This document shows positions 1 to 10,176 of a DNA stretch of 47,500 nt, one piece after another (the stretch's first letter is position 1; each line of letters opens with the position of its first letter). This stretch comes from Chromera velia. Its lineage: Eukaryota; Sar; Chromeraceae. The notes under the pieces are model-generated. The model was given only the letters and a program-made list of their open reading frames with translations. It did no database searches and was not told the DNA's origin. Both the position numbers and the translations under genes were made by a program. The stretch covers positions 6,376 through 53,875 of the forward strand of contig JAHBMJ010001878.1 in assembly GCA_018398765.1 (NCBI GenBank), given 5' to 3'.

Positions 1-1411
1 CCGTCTCCTCGTCTCTCCTCTCCCCCAGCGACTCCTGCGGCACCACCCCCGTCTCCTTCTCCGTCTGCGCTTCCTGTTCTCCCACCCGCAGATCATTCAC
101 ACAGACTCCCGTCAGGTCACTAATAATGGCCTCTACGGGGGAGGCAGGCACGAGGAAATACCCCCCCAGCAGTTTCGCATATGCCAGGTGAAGCAACGGC
201 AAAAGGTGGGCAGACACATGGGGAGCAGTCACGAACGCGTGTTCGTCCCCTACAAATGGCAAAAGGTCATCAACAATTTCATAAACCCACATGCCCTGCT
301 TGAAGAAAATTGCCCCTGCAACCCCTGCCCCAGGCATGTACAGAGCCACGTTGTCGGTCGGACAACACGCACTCAGGGAACCCCCGGTGGGATTCTCTTC
401 GTCTTGGGAACCTGAGGGACTCGGTTTCCCTTCCTGAAGCAAAGAAAATGCATTGGCAACATTCAACCCCCCTCCCTCAGCTGCGGGAACCCTCTCGAGC
501 AGCACAGCGGCGGGCCCGGGTGTGATCAGCGGGGGGTCCTCTACGTGTCCGGCCCCGGCGGTGGGGCCAGTGAACCCCTCAAGGGCTATGGAGGCGCAGG
601 GGAGGACCCCGGACATCATCTGATTGGTTTCTGCGGAGAGGGAGACTGCATTTCTTGATCGGGGATTTAGCTCGGTCGGACGGCACCATCTGACGATGTT
701 GGGGGGGAAGGAAGGTTTGGCATAGGGAGGGAAGATCGCTCGTTCGGCGGGAGGGAACTCACGGTCAACAAACTTCCTTCCCAAGTGCGCGTGGCACTGT
801 GCGATCTTCCGTACCTCCTTCTCACACGCATCAAGACAGGCTTCTCTGGACTCAAAAAGGGGGCGTTGTTGTCTGAGTATGAGGGTTTTGGGGAACACGG
901 GATTACCTAGGACGGGGGGTTTGGGAGCGGGGCTTTTCTTTAACCTTTCCAGCACTGCAGGCCGTCCGCGCATATCGGCTTCTTTGTAACATGGCACAGA
1001 GCAAGCAAGCAGCTGGTCGGAGAAAACAAAACTCCCCTGGGTCGAGAAGGAATTCCTTAAGTCAGTAGTGCTTTCCGTCTCCCTTTCAGTTGGTTGAGCA
1101 GACGTGGTCGCTCTGCTGATGCCTGGATTGAAAGAGGAGGAATCTGTACAGTGAAGGGGTAGTTGTGGAGTCTTTTGCTTCTGTGGTGTGTGGGTCTCGA
1201 AGTGCCTGACAGAGGAACCCCCGCTTGAGGGAAATGAGGGCGCACCCGTGGAAGAGGATGACCCGACAACCCCCCACCCAGCGGACAAAGGGTGAGACTG
1301 GTGGGAGTATCGTTTATGTGCCTCGTGAAGCTTCACGCTCTCGGAAGGCATGGCCAAACTTCCATGAAGATACTGCACACTTGGTGTTGCGATTGGATAC
1401 ATAGTTGCCAT
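1..1411 (-). CDS. Calpain-like cysteine protease, N-terminal part (partial)
   Basis: From the ATG at 1411 one frame stays open on the minus strand to the window edge (about 470 codons, 3' part missing). Residues 1-200 are low-complexity Ser/Pro/Thr-rich sequence. Then comes a calpain CysPc start: FVDREFPP, a W-x-RP-x-E segment (near 690), and further on FFKQGMWVYEIVDDLLP (near 290), the AYAKLLGGY block and EAIISDLTGV (about 90-160). These match the order of blocks in calpain protease core 1 (known family pattern). Where family members have the Q-x-x-LGDCW catalytic-Cys box, this protein has a single Cys in the context SGVLPCASIAL (Cys codon 596-598). The GD before and the W after the Cys are missing, so activity is doubtful. 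The His and Asn of core 2 would lie outside the window. No intron is needed in the visible part. I call it calpain-like with good confidence, and a possible pseudoprotease by inference. Confidence 0.72.
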   Translation of the reverse strand, partial: MATMYPIATPSVQYLHGSLAMPSESVKLHEAHKRYSHQSHPLSAGWGVVGSSSSTGAPSFPSSGGSSVRHFETHTPQKQKTPQLPLHCTDSSSFNPGISRATTSAQPTERETESTTDLRNSFSTQGSFVFSDQLLACSVPCYKEADMRGRPAVLERLKKSPAPKPPVLGNPVFPKTLILRQQRPLFESREACLDACEKEVRKIAQCHAHLGRKFVDREFPPAERAIFPPYAKPSFPPNIVRWCRPTELNPRSRNAVSLSAETNQMMSGVLPCASIALEGFTGPTAGAGHVEDPPLITPGPAAVLLERVPAAEGGGLNVANAFSLLQEGKPSPSGSQDEENPTGGSLSACCPTDNVALYMPGAGVAGAIFFKQGMWVYEIVDDLLPFVGDEHAFVTAPHVSAHLLPLLHLAYAKLLGGYFLVPASPVEAIISDLTGVCVNDLRVGEQEAQTEKETGVVPQESLGERRDEET

Positions 1412-2194
1412 TGTGGCAGACTGGGTCAGAATTTTTAGTGCAACGGTAAGAGTCCTGCAGAAGAGGACAAGAAAGGAAGATACCAACCAGCCCTCAGCCT
1501 GGTTGTGGAGAAAAAAATGTCCCAGCACCTATACACAAAAAAAGGCTCACACCGAGTGACGCCCAGATCTCCCAGCTCACACACAGTTCTTGCTTTTACA
1601 CATCTGCACAAGTGATTGGTTCCTGACAGACACAATCAAGGAGGTCAGGAAATGTCGGGAAATCCATGAAAACCCCCCACGAGCAGCATCGAGCAGCTGA
1701 CCGATGTTTGCGAGTGATTTTAGGCCACTGATATCCATCGCGGCATGCGGCGGCGCGGCCGTCCGCGCGGGGGAGTCTGAGATATCGCGCGCGGTGGGCC
1801 GCGCCGCCTCCGCGCCGCATGCGAGGAAGAATTAACTTTTTTGGCAACTATAGTGTGCCAGAGCATGTCAGAGCTAGTGGGTCAGACGCAGACTTGCTGT
1901 GCAGTGTGCAAGAAGATGTACGTAGTAACGTGGTTGGACGTCTCGTCGAATCGGTGATACTGACTGATCGACAGGACGGCTGTTCAATCATCGCGGATGT
2001 GGCACATCTCGCCATCGTTCAATTATTTACGGTTGTGTCTTTTTGCGCGAGGACTGTGTCAGACGCGCTTAATGAGCACACTCAATGTAGAGCTTCAGCA
2101 CTAATTCAGACCCGTCTACGTATCCATGCAGTTCCTCTTTCCCTGATCTTTTTCTCACTTCTGCAGCGAGTCCCCTTCCTCCTCTCTCTTCACA
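1412..2194. promoter_or_regulatory. Divergent intergenic region between calpain-like and FAM221A-like genes, with GC-rich inverted repeat
   Basis: 783 bp separate two genes that point away from each other, so this stretch probably carries both promoters. I see no coding exon. It holds a GC-rich inverted repeat: a 17-nt arm at 1743-1759 is repeated as its reverse complement at 1798-1822 with one 8-nt insertion, round a 38-nt loop. A CTGCAG just before the + strand ATG (2161-2166) could be a 5'-UTR intron acceptor. Assignment as a promoter is inference from gene arrangement only. Confidence 0.4.
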
Positions 2195-5100
2195 ATGGCC
2201 GGCCTGCCGCCTGGAATGTCCAAGCAGGAGGCAGCAATGCACGTTGACGCCTACATGGAATACAGAAAGTCGGTTGGCTTGTCTCGATCGTCCTACTCTC
2301 TCAACTTCTTCTGGGCGAAGATCCATCCCGTCTCTCCAAAGTATTTGGTACGAATCGGCCTAGCTCAAAAAAAAATTTTCGCCAGTTCGGAACTGATCTT
2401 CTCTGCATGCATCCACCCACCCTCCTAGCTACATGCCGACTGATGTCCGCAGATGGGCGTCAAGCTTCTCATGCATGCAGTGCCGTGCCAATCCGTCCTG
2501 CGGGACTGTTGTCGCTTTCCAGCCGTGCAAGCCGGGAAGCCCTTCCTTAACTTCCCAGCTTCTTTGTGCATTCCCCTTCTTGACGATTCGTTCCTGCGCT
2601 TCCCTTTTCCTCTTTTCTGTTCTCTTCTCTCCTCTTCTCATCTCCCGCTCCCAATGGCTGCACCGACTCGCAGGTGAAGGTGGGTAAGGTGTGTTGCTGC
2701 GAAAAAACATGCAACACATGTATGTATTGTGTTCATGCGTTCTGACACCCCGTTTGCATTCGCAGCCTGGTTGGAGATACAGACGGGGGCGCTCCCCTGC
2801 CAGAGAGGGAGTACGAGGAACTGCGTCGGAAGGCCGCGAAGGCGAAGCAAAACGAGTTGTTTGTGTTCTTCAGAAACTCCAAAGGACTCGACTGCAGGGC
2901 TGCAGGGCCTTCGTCGAGGTGTTTCTGCACACACAGGTGAGTGGATACGCTGGTCGGGGTGTGCGGGAATGAATGCAGTTCTTCCTTTCTTTTCTGCTTG
3001 TGCGCCTGTCTCTCTTTGTGCCTAACTCAACTCCTTCGTGTCTCCCTGCCTCAAGATAAATTAAATTCAATGTTTTCCCTTGTTTCCTCTTTTCTGCAAG
3101 TCCGCATGCCTGTCCGCAAATACAGACATGACACTCTCGTTTGTCTATCCAACGCTTCTTCTTCTTCTTCTTCTTCGTCGCTGCAGATACAGAGACCACG
3201 CATGGTTCGAGGTCGACACGAAGAGAGTCAAGTGTCGCATGGCTGGGTGTCCGTGCAAGTGCTACCAGCTGATTCCCGTGCAAGGGAGCCAAGACATCAA
3301 GTGCCGTCAGTGCAGACACTCATTTGAGGACCACAAGGCCGACCCCAAGCTGATGAAGGCCTGTGGGAAGCCCAACTGCAGGTGTTCGTGCTTCACCGCC
3401 GTGTGGTCGTGCTCTTGCGGGGAGACCTGGGAGGACCATCAGACGGTTTTCGAAACGGTGTGTGTAGACAGGTGTTTATTTGTTTCTTCAAAACAAATGT
3501 TTTGTTTTCTGTCTATAGGGAGTCCCCACAGGTCCGCAAGATTATGTTTGGAATATCTAGATGCGCTCGGTGGGTGGGAGACACAATCAGACTTGCGTCC
3601 TGCCTCACGCTTCAGGGAGTATGAAGTTCTTCTTAGCACTCGGTGAAAGAAAAGAAAAGAGTCAAGTTCCAATGACAGAAATGAGTGAAACGATCCTGGC
3701 AGAGTCTCAGCGGAAAATGGATTACCAAGAAGAAGGCACAGTGAAAGTGATTTTTTGGACTCGTTTCTTTGACTGCATGGGTTGATGGCTGTGGCACAGA
3801 ATGAATGCTGATGTTCTCCTTCTGTTTCTTCATCACTGCTGTTCGCTTTCTTCTTTTGGTTTTCGTTGCTTTTATGCAGAGACGAGAAAGACTCTGTTTC
3901 ATCTTTTCACGCAGAGACCAGAAAGACTCTTTTTCGTTGCTCTCATGCAGAGACGCGAAAGGCTCGCGAGTGGCCTGCCAGTGGACAGACCCAACCCCCA
4001 CTCTCTAGCGGTCAGTCGGTGATGGTGTGATTGCTTGGCAATGCCTGTGTGTTGATCGGGAGAGAAAGCGGGTCACTCCCGAGAATTCAGATGTCTGTAC
4101 TACTTCTGGTGTGATGAGGTGTCTTCGTGGATGACTGATCGATGCATTGAGTCTGAGGAGTTGCCTCTTCCCGGCGACTTTTCTGTTTGCCTCTGTGTTG
4201 CTTGTTTTGGTATTCCTTCTTGTTTGTTCTCCTCATTCCCTTAGCTTTGAGTCATAAAGACTGCCTTTTTCTTTTCCTTCCTCTTCCCGCACAAGAGACG
4301 CCGTGACTGAGTTCTGAATGGGTTTCCTTCTGCAAACCCTACGACAAGCTTCCCCTCCCTCCCTCTGAGCTTTCCCTCGAGAAACCCCCCCATGCAGCTA
4401 GTGAGTGTCGCATGCTCTCTCTGTCTCTCTGAGGTCACCCTTGCGTACCTCAGACTGAAGTGAACTCTCGTGCAGAACCTCATCGATGGACAACATATTC
4501 ATACCCTGGTGGTCCTTCTTGTCCTCCCCTCCCACCAGTGAAAGTTGCCGTTTGTAAACAGATTCCATTCGTCACTTGCCCCCCTTCGCGTGGCAGACAA
4601 TATGGCTGCCTAGCTGCCTGCCTTTGCCCTTTCCCCTTTCTGTCTGAATTCCGCTGTTCATTGCCCACCTGTCGCATGGATGAGCGCAGCCGATGGGGGG
4701 CATCACAGACTACCAGTCCCTTGCTGGGGGGGTGGATCGCGTGTCTCTTTTTGACGCATCGAATGTGTATGCAGCACTTGAGGGAGGTCAGTCCCTGAGT
4801 TGCTTCTCGCTGTTGTACTCTTGAAAGGTGTAGTCTTCTGTCTAGTGCATGCGGGGCGTTCGAAAAGGGTGGACTGGTACATTATGAGCGCTCTCTAGTG
4901 TTTCCGACGAAACAGGCCAGTCAAGATAGCCGGATGGATGAAGCTTGTTTTGTCTCACTCGTCTGTCTCTTGTCTGTCCCCTTTTCTCCTTCTTCACACC
5001 GATTTTTTCGGGGCATTTTTCTAATTCAAGTTGAGAGAGAAGCTGAAGTGACAGGGAGTCCACCAACAAAAATTTTGATACAGAGGACAACGGGGGGCGA

Positions 5101-5315
5101 AGAGGAAGGAAGGAGAGAGCCAGAGGAGAGAGAGCAAAGGGAAAAATAAAGAAAGAAAAAAGAAAGGAAGCAAGCAGGGGAGGAAGGAAGGAAAAAAGCA
5201 GCAGACACGCATGGACAGGAAGGCGGGAGGGAGGGAGGAAGATAGGAAAGAAGAGAAAAAGAACAGGAGCGGCGAAAAGAAAGGAGTTAGATCACGCCCA
5301 CCCTTTCTCTTTGTC

Positions 5316-5358
<43 letters not shown>

Positions 5359-5631
5359 CTTGTTTTCTTTGCAGGAGATTCCAGGCCAGCCCTACAGGAT
5401 TCGAGCAAGAGGGGCCCTGCAGGGTCTCTTCCACAGATTACGGGCGGTACAGTATCGAGGGGGGTCAAAGGAGGAGGGGCTGTTGGGGGAGCACTTGTCG
5501 GAGGTTCTGCTGGGGCGTCTGGAGGGAGGGGGGTCCCGACCGGGGATGTTGATGTGACGGCACTTATTTGTGAGCCTCACAGATTGAGGGAGTCATTAAA
5601 TGGCGGTAGGGGAAAACTGGCCCTCCGTTGA
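2195..5631 (+). CDS. FAM221A-like Cys/His-rich protein (six exons)
   Basis: Proposed exons: 2195-2268, 2766-2936, 3187-3457, 3951-4010, 4690-4786 and 5375-5631. All phases agree (930 nt, 309 aa). The protein starts with VDAYMEYR, continues into LVGDTDGG and a REYEELRRK helix, then CFCTHRYRDH and a dense Cys/His region (exon 3, about 15 Cys). It continues with TWEDHQTVFET, RRERLASGLPV and a PMGGITDYQSLAGGVDR block. This order and spacing match the FAM221 family, closest to FAM221A as I remember it (298 aa in human). The family has no established enzymatic role; several members occur in ciliated organisms, so a cilium link is a guess. The last exon encodes a Gly/Ala/Val-rich tail. Exon 1 could instead end at 2340, also in phase; I chose 2268 because it gives the family's EYR-x-VG junction. 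Donors include GTCGGT (2269) and GTCAGT (4011, 4787). Intron 5 carries a pyrimidine microsatellite. Confidence 0.82.
5319..5356 (+). repeat. (CT)n microsatellite in FAM221A-like intron 5
   Basis: About 18 CT units lie 19 nt upstream of the GCAG acceptor at 5371-5374. The run therefore forms or extends the polypyrimidine tract of this intron. Upstream of it (5130-5280) the intron is purine-rich with GGAA/GAAA motifs. Confidence 0.95.
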
Positions 5632-6452
5632 ACACAAAGTTGATTTATAAAAACATCACATGCATGTTAGCTATACCACATCATGGTCTAGATGCGGTGC
5701 TTTACATATCTTTTCCTCTAGCTTATAGATTGTAATTCGGCTGATAGAAAACAACTTCAAACAAGTAGTAGTACTAGTAGTAGTCAGAGCATTTTGATAC
5801 ATATATCGATATGTATTCCGAGTTAGCTAGTACTAGGTATAATGTTCAAAAGTCTTCTTTGAATAGTGCCTTGAGTTACTTTGAGTAGTGCAATGAGTAC
5901 ACATTTTCATCGATCATTTCAATAAATCACAACGATCGATTCATTCTAAATAGCTACTGTCAATTAGTCAACGTTGTAAGTTGCATGTTATTGCTAGAGC
6001 TATTTATTTAAGATAAACAGAATTCAGATTTTCTCTTTAAATTTTTGTTTAAAGTATGTTCACTTATTATTGTGACACACTGACAATGTGGCTTTAATTG
6101 ATATACATAGTATACATTAAGAAACGTACTAAAATATATTAAAGTACATGGCCGATTTAATTTGTTTTAACCTATCAAACCTTCTATATATTAGTATATA
6201 ACAACGTTCACCCTATGTCACTAGGTGTTACTATAGCTATGTCATTGCAAACATTTTTGAAGAAAGATAAATACCAGTGTATGTGTCAGAAACCTTTTGA
6301 ATCCACGTTTATTTGGCGTCCATTCGCGAATTAATTCTGAATTAGACGTATACGGCTTGTGGTATAGCCTACGTGCCTTGGGTGCTCGTTTATATGCGCG
6401 CACACCATCGCAGCATCGCTCTGCTTGCTTGTCGTCATCTAAGGAGCGATAA
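5632..6452. other. AT-rich intergenic region, no gene seen
   Basis: A strongly AT-rich tract (about 5640-6360) with many stop codons in all frames and no splice-bounded exon. It contains short TAGTAG-type and ATATAT-type runs but no recognisable element. Confidence 0.7.
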
Positions 6453-6639
6453 ATCGCCTCGGGGGGCAGCTCAGCTCTCTAGTCACCTCTGCTGAGATCA
6501 GCCGAGAGGCCCTGAGATTGGACGCACTCGCATAGCGCTTTTTTTCATTTTTGGGGGGGGGGGTTCGGTTCTGTCTCTGTCCATCACGGTCCGTGTCGCC
6601 GTTGGAGAAAAGTGCCCCTCAAGCAGCTCTCACGGAGCA
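6453..6639 (+). repeat. Dispersed repeat, copy 1 (second copy at 47105-47275)
   Basis: Shares an ordered set of blocks with 47105-47275: TCGCCTCGGGGGG, GCTCAGCTCT, GATCAGCCGAGAGGCCCTGA, a T-run followed by a G-run, TTCGGTTCTGTCTC, and GTGCCCCTCAAGCA ending in CACGGAGC. A 12-14 nt insertion near 6475-6490 distinguishes this copy. A degenerate third piece (CCTCGGAGGGCAGCTC ... GGGGCCCTGAGATTG) follows at 6660-6710. The AGCTCAG and GGTTCGGTTC blocks weakly resemble Pol III A and B boxes but lie about 100 nt apart. No ORF. Confidence 0.8.
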
Positions 6640-7082
6640 GTGGACCGTATACATTTTCCCTCGGAGGGCAGCTCCGCCCGGCCCGGGGGCCCTGAGATTG
6701 CGCGCACTTGCATAAACATGCACGGTCGAGCCACGCGGGATCACGTTGATTCAAACCACCGATGCCCCCCGAGGCACTCATCCAACTGGTTGGGTGTATC
6801 ACGTCTAGATAAATCTGCCGGCCAGTCTTGCTCCGAATGTGCTTTTCGTCTGCCTGTACGTGATCATACGTGCATGTGTTTTGCTGCCGGGACAATCCCA
6901 TGTTGTGCGGTCTTCTTTGTGGGTAGACTGACAAACGAAGGCAGCAAATACAAAAAGAGAGGCGCAGGTGGAGAGGCAGAGCAACTGCTAGGGAGAAACA
7001 TGGACGGAAGGGGAAACGACAATCGAGTCAACAGAGAGGCGATCAGACAAAAAGCCGAAAAGAGAGGACGACCCACAGTGGA

Positions 7083-7727
7083 TCAGAAGGCGGAGCAGGT
7101 AACAGTTTCCACCCCGAAAACATCGCAAGTACAAAACCCGCTATCGCACTTTGCGTGCATGTCCGTTCCGAACATCCCCCCTTTTCTTTTGCAGGCAGCC
7201 TTGCAGTTTGCGATGCCTCCGCATTGTCCACAGTTGTTTCCTTCCAGCGTGAAAGCAGGACACACACTGATGGTGTTGTCCCACATATCGCAGACACATC
7301 CCAAGCCCTTGTCGCACTTCGCGTGCATGGATTGTCCATATCTCTGCTCGCACGCCACCTTGCAGGCCTTCTTTGAGGGGCAGTCCCCACAGGCAGCGAA
7401 GGAACTGCCCCCACCAGAATAACCACCCCCTCCACCCGAGGAGCCAGCAGCAATCACACCCACGACAATGACGGCCACAATTATCAGCCCACACACAGCG
7501 GTACACACGATTGCCCCGACCGCACCTGCGCACACACATCCATCAAAAAAGCCAGGCAGCGCAGGAAGAGAGTGCATGCAAGGCAGCTGGGGATGGGAGG
7601 GTTGTGTAGGAGGCTGAAAGAGCAAACATAGACGATGAGAGAGCTTGAAGAGACCAAAACGAGAAAGCGAGAGACAAACGAAGAGAAAGAGAGAGGCCCG
7701 ATAAAAGTAAAGGCCAAACAAAGCCAA
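7083..7727 (-). CDS. Membrane-anchored protein with two tandem 8-Cys (CS-alpha-beta-like) domains
   Basis: The C-terminal 145 codons of this minus-strand frame look coding: a hydrophobic helix (AVCGLIIVAVIVVGVIAAG, about 7435-7510), a Gly/Ser linker, then two homologous Cys-rich units. Unit 1 (about 7230-7395) spaces its eight Cys C-x2-C-x5-C-x3-C-x11-C-x5-C-x-C-x9-C. Unit 2 (about 7086-7225) is C-x2-C-x5-C-x3-C-x14-C-x4-C-x-C-x9-C. Both contain MHAKCD and end just after the last Cys. C-x3-C followed by C-x-C is the hallmark spacing of CS-alpha-beta folds (defensins and relatives); fold and function here are inference. The frame's N-terminal part before about 7614 reads like translated intron (Leu/Ser/Phe-rich). 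Acceptor-like sites stand before CCTCCTACACAACCC (about 7614), before CTGCCTTGC, and before GTGCGGTCGGG (about 7525). The true 5' exon is unresolved and could be the Pro-rich ORF at 8287-8691. Confidence 0.55.
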   Translation of the reverse strand: MALFGLYFYRASLFLFVCLSLSRFGLFKLSHRLCLLFQPPTQPSHPQLPCMHSLPALPGFFDGCVCAGAVGAIVCTAVCGLIIVAVIVVGVIAAGSSGGGGGYSGGGSSFAACGDCPSKKACKVACEQRYGQSMHAKCDKGLGCVCDMWDNTISVCPAFTLEGNNCGQCGGIANCKAACKRKGGMFGTDMHAKCDSGFCTCDVFGVETVTCSAF

Positions 7728-8286
7728 TGAGAAAAGAAATTACAGGAAAACTCCGAGCCGAACCGCCAATCAGTGCTTCGATCGGGCAGGGAGGAAAAAT
7801 AAAAGGAATGGAGAGAGGAAACGCGACTGACTGTCTGAATTTCCATTGTGGCTGCACGCAAGGAACAAATCAGAGAGAGAGACCAATGATATTGCAGACA
7901 CAGAGAAGCGAAAGGGAAAGGGCTCAGAAGTGCACTACTACAATCATTCTTTACACTCGCTCCGAGTTCACTTCACCACAAGCTGCGCAAGAGGAAAAGA
8001 GAGGGGAATAGAGAGAAGCAACCTCGTTTCCTTCATACATTGAGGCAGTGAGGCAGTCTCTGGAGGTTCCAACTTCAAAAGGGTTTTCCGAAGGCTCAGG
8101 CTCGACAAAGACGAGATGGCAGATGCGCCTGCCTTCTTTTCAAATAGTCCCTCTTTCACTGCATGCATGGACTTGAGAGTTCAAGATGCGAAATAACTGT
8201 CTGCATATACGCGGATTGCAGGATGGACGCATCAAATCAGAGCTTCCACGCACGGGAAGGAAAAGCAGAAATGAACGCCAGACTGA

Positions 8287-8691
8287 CTACTGGGGAACGT
8301 AGTGGACCCTGCCTCCATTGGTAGCCGAGGGGTTGTACGAGGTCTCTGCCTGTATGTGCACGTGCTGGCCGGTTGGGTGAATCACCGTGTGGGAGGTGTA
8401 GGAAGCACCGGAGGAGGGGCCGAAGGGCGGAGGAGCCTGTCCGGATGTGGGTCCGTAAGCAAACGGGGCTTGCGTTGGAGCTGTAGCAAAGGGGGGGGCT
8501 GAGGAGGGGGCGAAGGGGGGAGCGGCTTGTCCGGATGTGGGTCCGTAACCGGAGGGGGCCGTAGCGAAGGGCGCGGTTGAGGAGGGGGCGAAGGGGGGAG
8601 CGGCCTGTCCAGAGTTAGAGTCAAAAGGGGGTGCATTGGGAGAGGAGGAGGGTCCGAAGGGAGGGGGCGCTTGTCCTCCGTTGTCGTACAT
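8287..8691 (-). CDS. Pro/Ala-rich repeat protein or 5' exon
   Basis: The ATG at 8691 opens a 135-codon frame. After MYDNGGQAPPPFGPSSSP it consists of 20-25-residue repeats of the type SGQA-A/P-PPF-A/G-PSS with PTSGQ links, then a unique His-rich stretch (HTVIHPTGQHVHIQAE) and ends YVPQ-stop. The repeat and the low stop density support coding. The apparent stop codon TAG (8287-8289) is followed directly by TCAGT, so its G could be the first base of a GTCAGT splice donor, the donor type common in this window. The codon would then be split (TA plus a base from the next exon) and the ORF would be the first exon of a longer gene, possibly the Cys-rich protein downstream. I found no acceptor there in matching phase. 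A GAGT/GTGA tandem repeat precedes the ATG. Confidence 0.5.
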   Translation of the reverse strand: MYDNGGQAPPPFGPSSSPNAPPFDSNSGQAAPPFAPSSTAPFATAPSGYGPTSGQAAPPFAPSSAPPFATAPTQAPFAYGPTSGQAPPPFGPSSGASYTSHTVIHPTGQHVHIQAETSYNPSATNGGRVHYVPQ

Positions 8692-9771
8692 CTTCGAGTT
8701 TGAGTGAGTGAGTGAGTCAGTGAGTGAGACGTCTTCAGCGATGGGTATCTCTTTTCTTCGAATCAGAAGGCGGCGACTGCACAAAGAAGCAGAGGCGGGG
8801 AAAATTATGAAGCGTATATTTCGGAACACTGTGAAGACTGAGCATTCTACACCACATGTGTATCCATTCGCCCACCACGCTCTCGCAACCTGAGAATCAG
8901 TTGTTTGACTGACCTGACATACGCATGCATGCGTAAAGGCCCGAACGCGGTCAGAGACACGCGGCGGCGCGCGCGGCCGGTTGCAGTCTAACTTGCATTC
9001 AGAATTAATTGATTATTTATTAATATTATTATTAAACGGATCCGCGACCGCCGCGCCGCATCGCGCCGCCACCATCATGTGAAGTATAGCTCCAAGTCTA
9101 GTATGGTTTCAAAAGCCGTTTCTGAAGAGAACCGCACGAAATTGCACGGCGTTCCGCGTCTCGTCGCTACGCCGTGGCCACCCTTTTTTGTGGGAATATG
9201 CTTGCCGTAGCTTACCGTGGCCCCTGAAATTTAGATTGAAAAGACCTGAAATCCGTCGTGGCGGCGGTCCCGAATCTAACAAAGAGACCCCGTAGCTCGG
9301 TCCCAAGTTACATTCATTTAACATGCCTGTACTATTAGTATAAAGTGATGCCAAAAGTTTGTAACATTTTTTTTTTCTTCTTCTCAATTTTTGCATTTTC
9401 TTTTCATTTTTTTTTGTTTATAAAAAAATCATAAATTACCGTTTTGAAGTTATTTGAACAACTAGTACAACTACTTTAATCATTCTATTAGACAAAAAAA
9501 AATACTAAAATCGATATTCTTTTTAAACTACTGGTACTTACTTACTTACTTAATTGTGGTTGAGCCCAGGGTCTCCGAAACCAGAGACAAATGGCAACCC
9601 ATGCATATAGTTGTAAATAAAAGGAGCAAACCGCTGCAGCTTAGCCTGCTTCCGCATGAATATAAACAACTACGACCCTCCGCAGCCTAGGTTGAAGCTA
9701 AAGGCTGAACAACCATATAAGACGCGCTCTCGATCAGTGCACTTGCCTTCTTCGGCTCCCGGTTCACAATG
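8692..9771. other. Intergenic region with GC-rich blocks flanking an AT-rich core
   Basis: No gene seen. Around 8950-9075 two CG-rich blocks (CGCGGCGGCGCGCGCGG on the left, CCGCGACCGCCGCGCCGC on the right) face each other across an AT-rich core of about 55 bp containing TTAATTGATTATTTATTAATATT. 9360-9540 is T/A-rich with a (TTAC)n run at 9535-9552. Confidence 0.5.
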
Positions 9772-10176
9772 AATGAGACGAGCTCTCTTACATATGTCTC
9801 TTCTTCCCCGATACCTCTTCCCCCAGCTGTAGCAGTCTATCTTGCTCTGCAGACCCTTTCACCGATTCTTGTTCTCTCTTTTACGCTCTCTGCTAGCAAG
9901 TGAAGTTTGGATCTAAGCTGCTCTGTTCGCACGCATGCAGACAATCGATACACCGCATCGTCGATCACCTTTTTGCCTAAGTTGCCTTCGACTGCAAGAC
10001 AGTGAATACAGTGTTTTTCGCAGGATCCACCGTGTCTCTTTCCCCCATCAGCACATATTTGAAGGAGAGAGGTAAAAAAATAACTACCAGACAAGAGAAA
10101 GCGAGGCAGAGTACGCATTTAAACTATGTAACCCCACCCCCTTCTAACCTTCCCCCCTAAAAGCAACATGGCCAGA
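9772..10176 (-). mobile_element. 5'-truncated LINE copy, 3' terminal segment
   Basis: This segment is nearly the same as 19775-20176, with small indels. Read on the minus strand it encodes the C-terminal Cys-rich part of a non-LTR retrotransposon: GGSCEKHCIHCLAVEG followed by a charged helix ending KERTRIGERVCRAR. Both copies start (5') after GGCCA at their high-coordinate end and stop at the same 3' base (CTCGTCTCATT), with unrelated flanks. A shared 3' end with a variable 5' end is what target-primed reverse transcription leaves (known for LINEs). Confidence 0.75.

Noticed and set aside
6640-7422. 260-codon + strand ORF
   Set aside because: Its 3' half is antisense to the Cys-rich domains, which have far better protein character; it has no family signal and runs through the dispersed-repeat edge.
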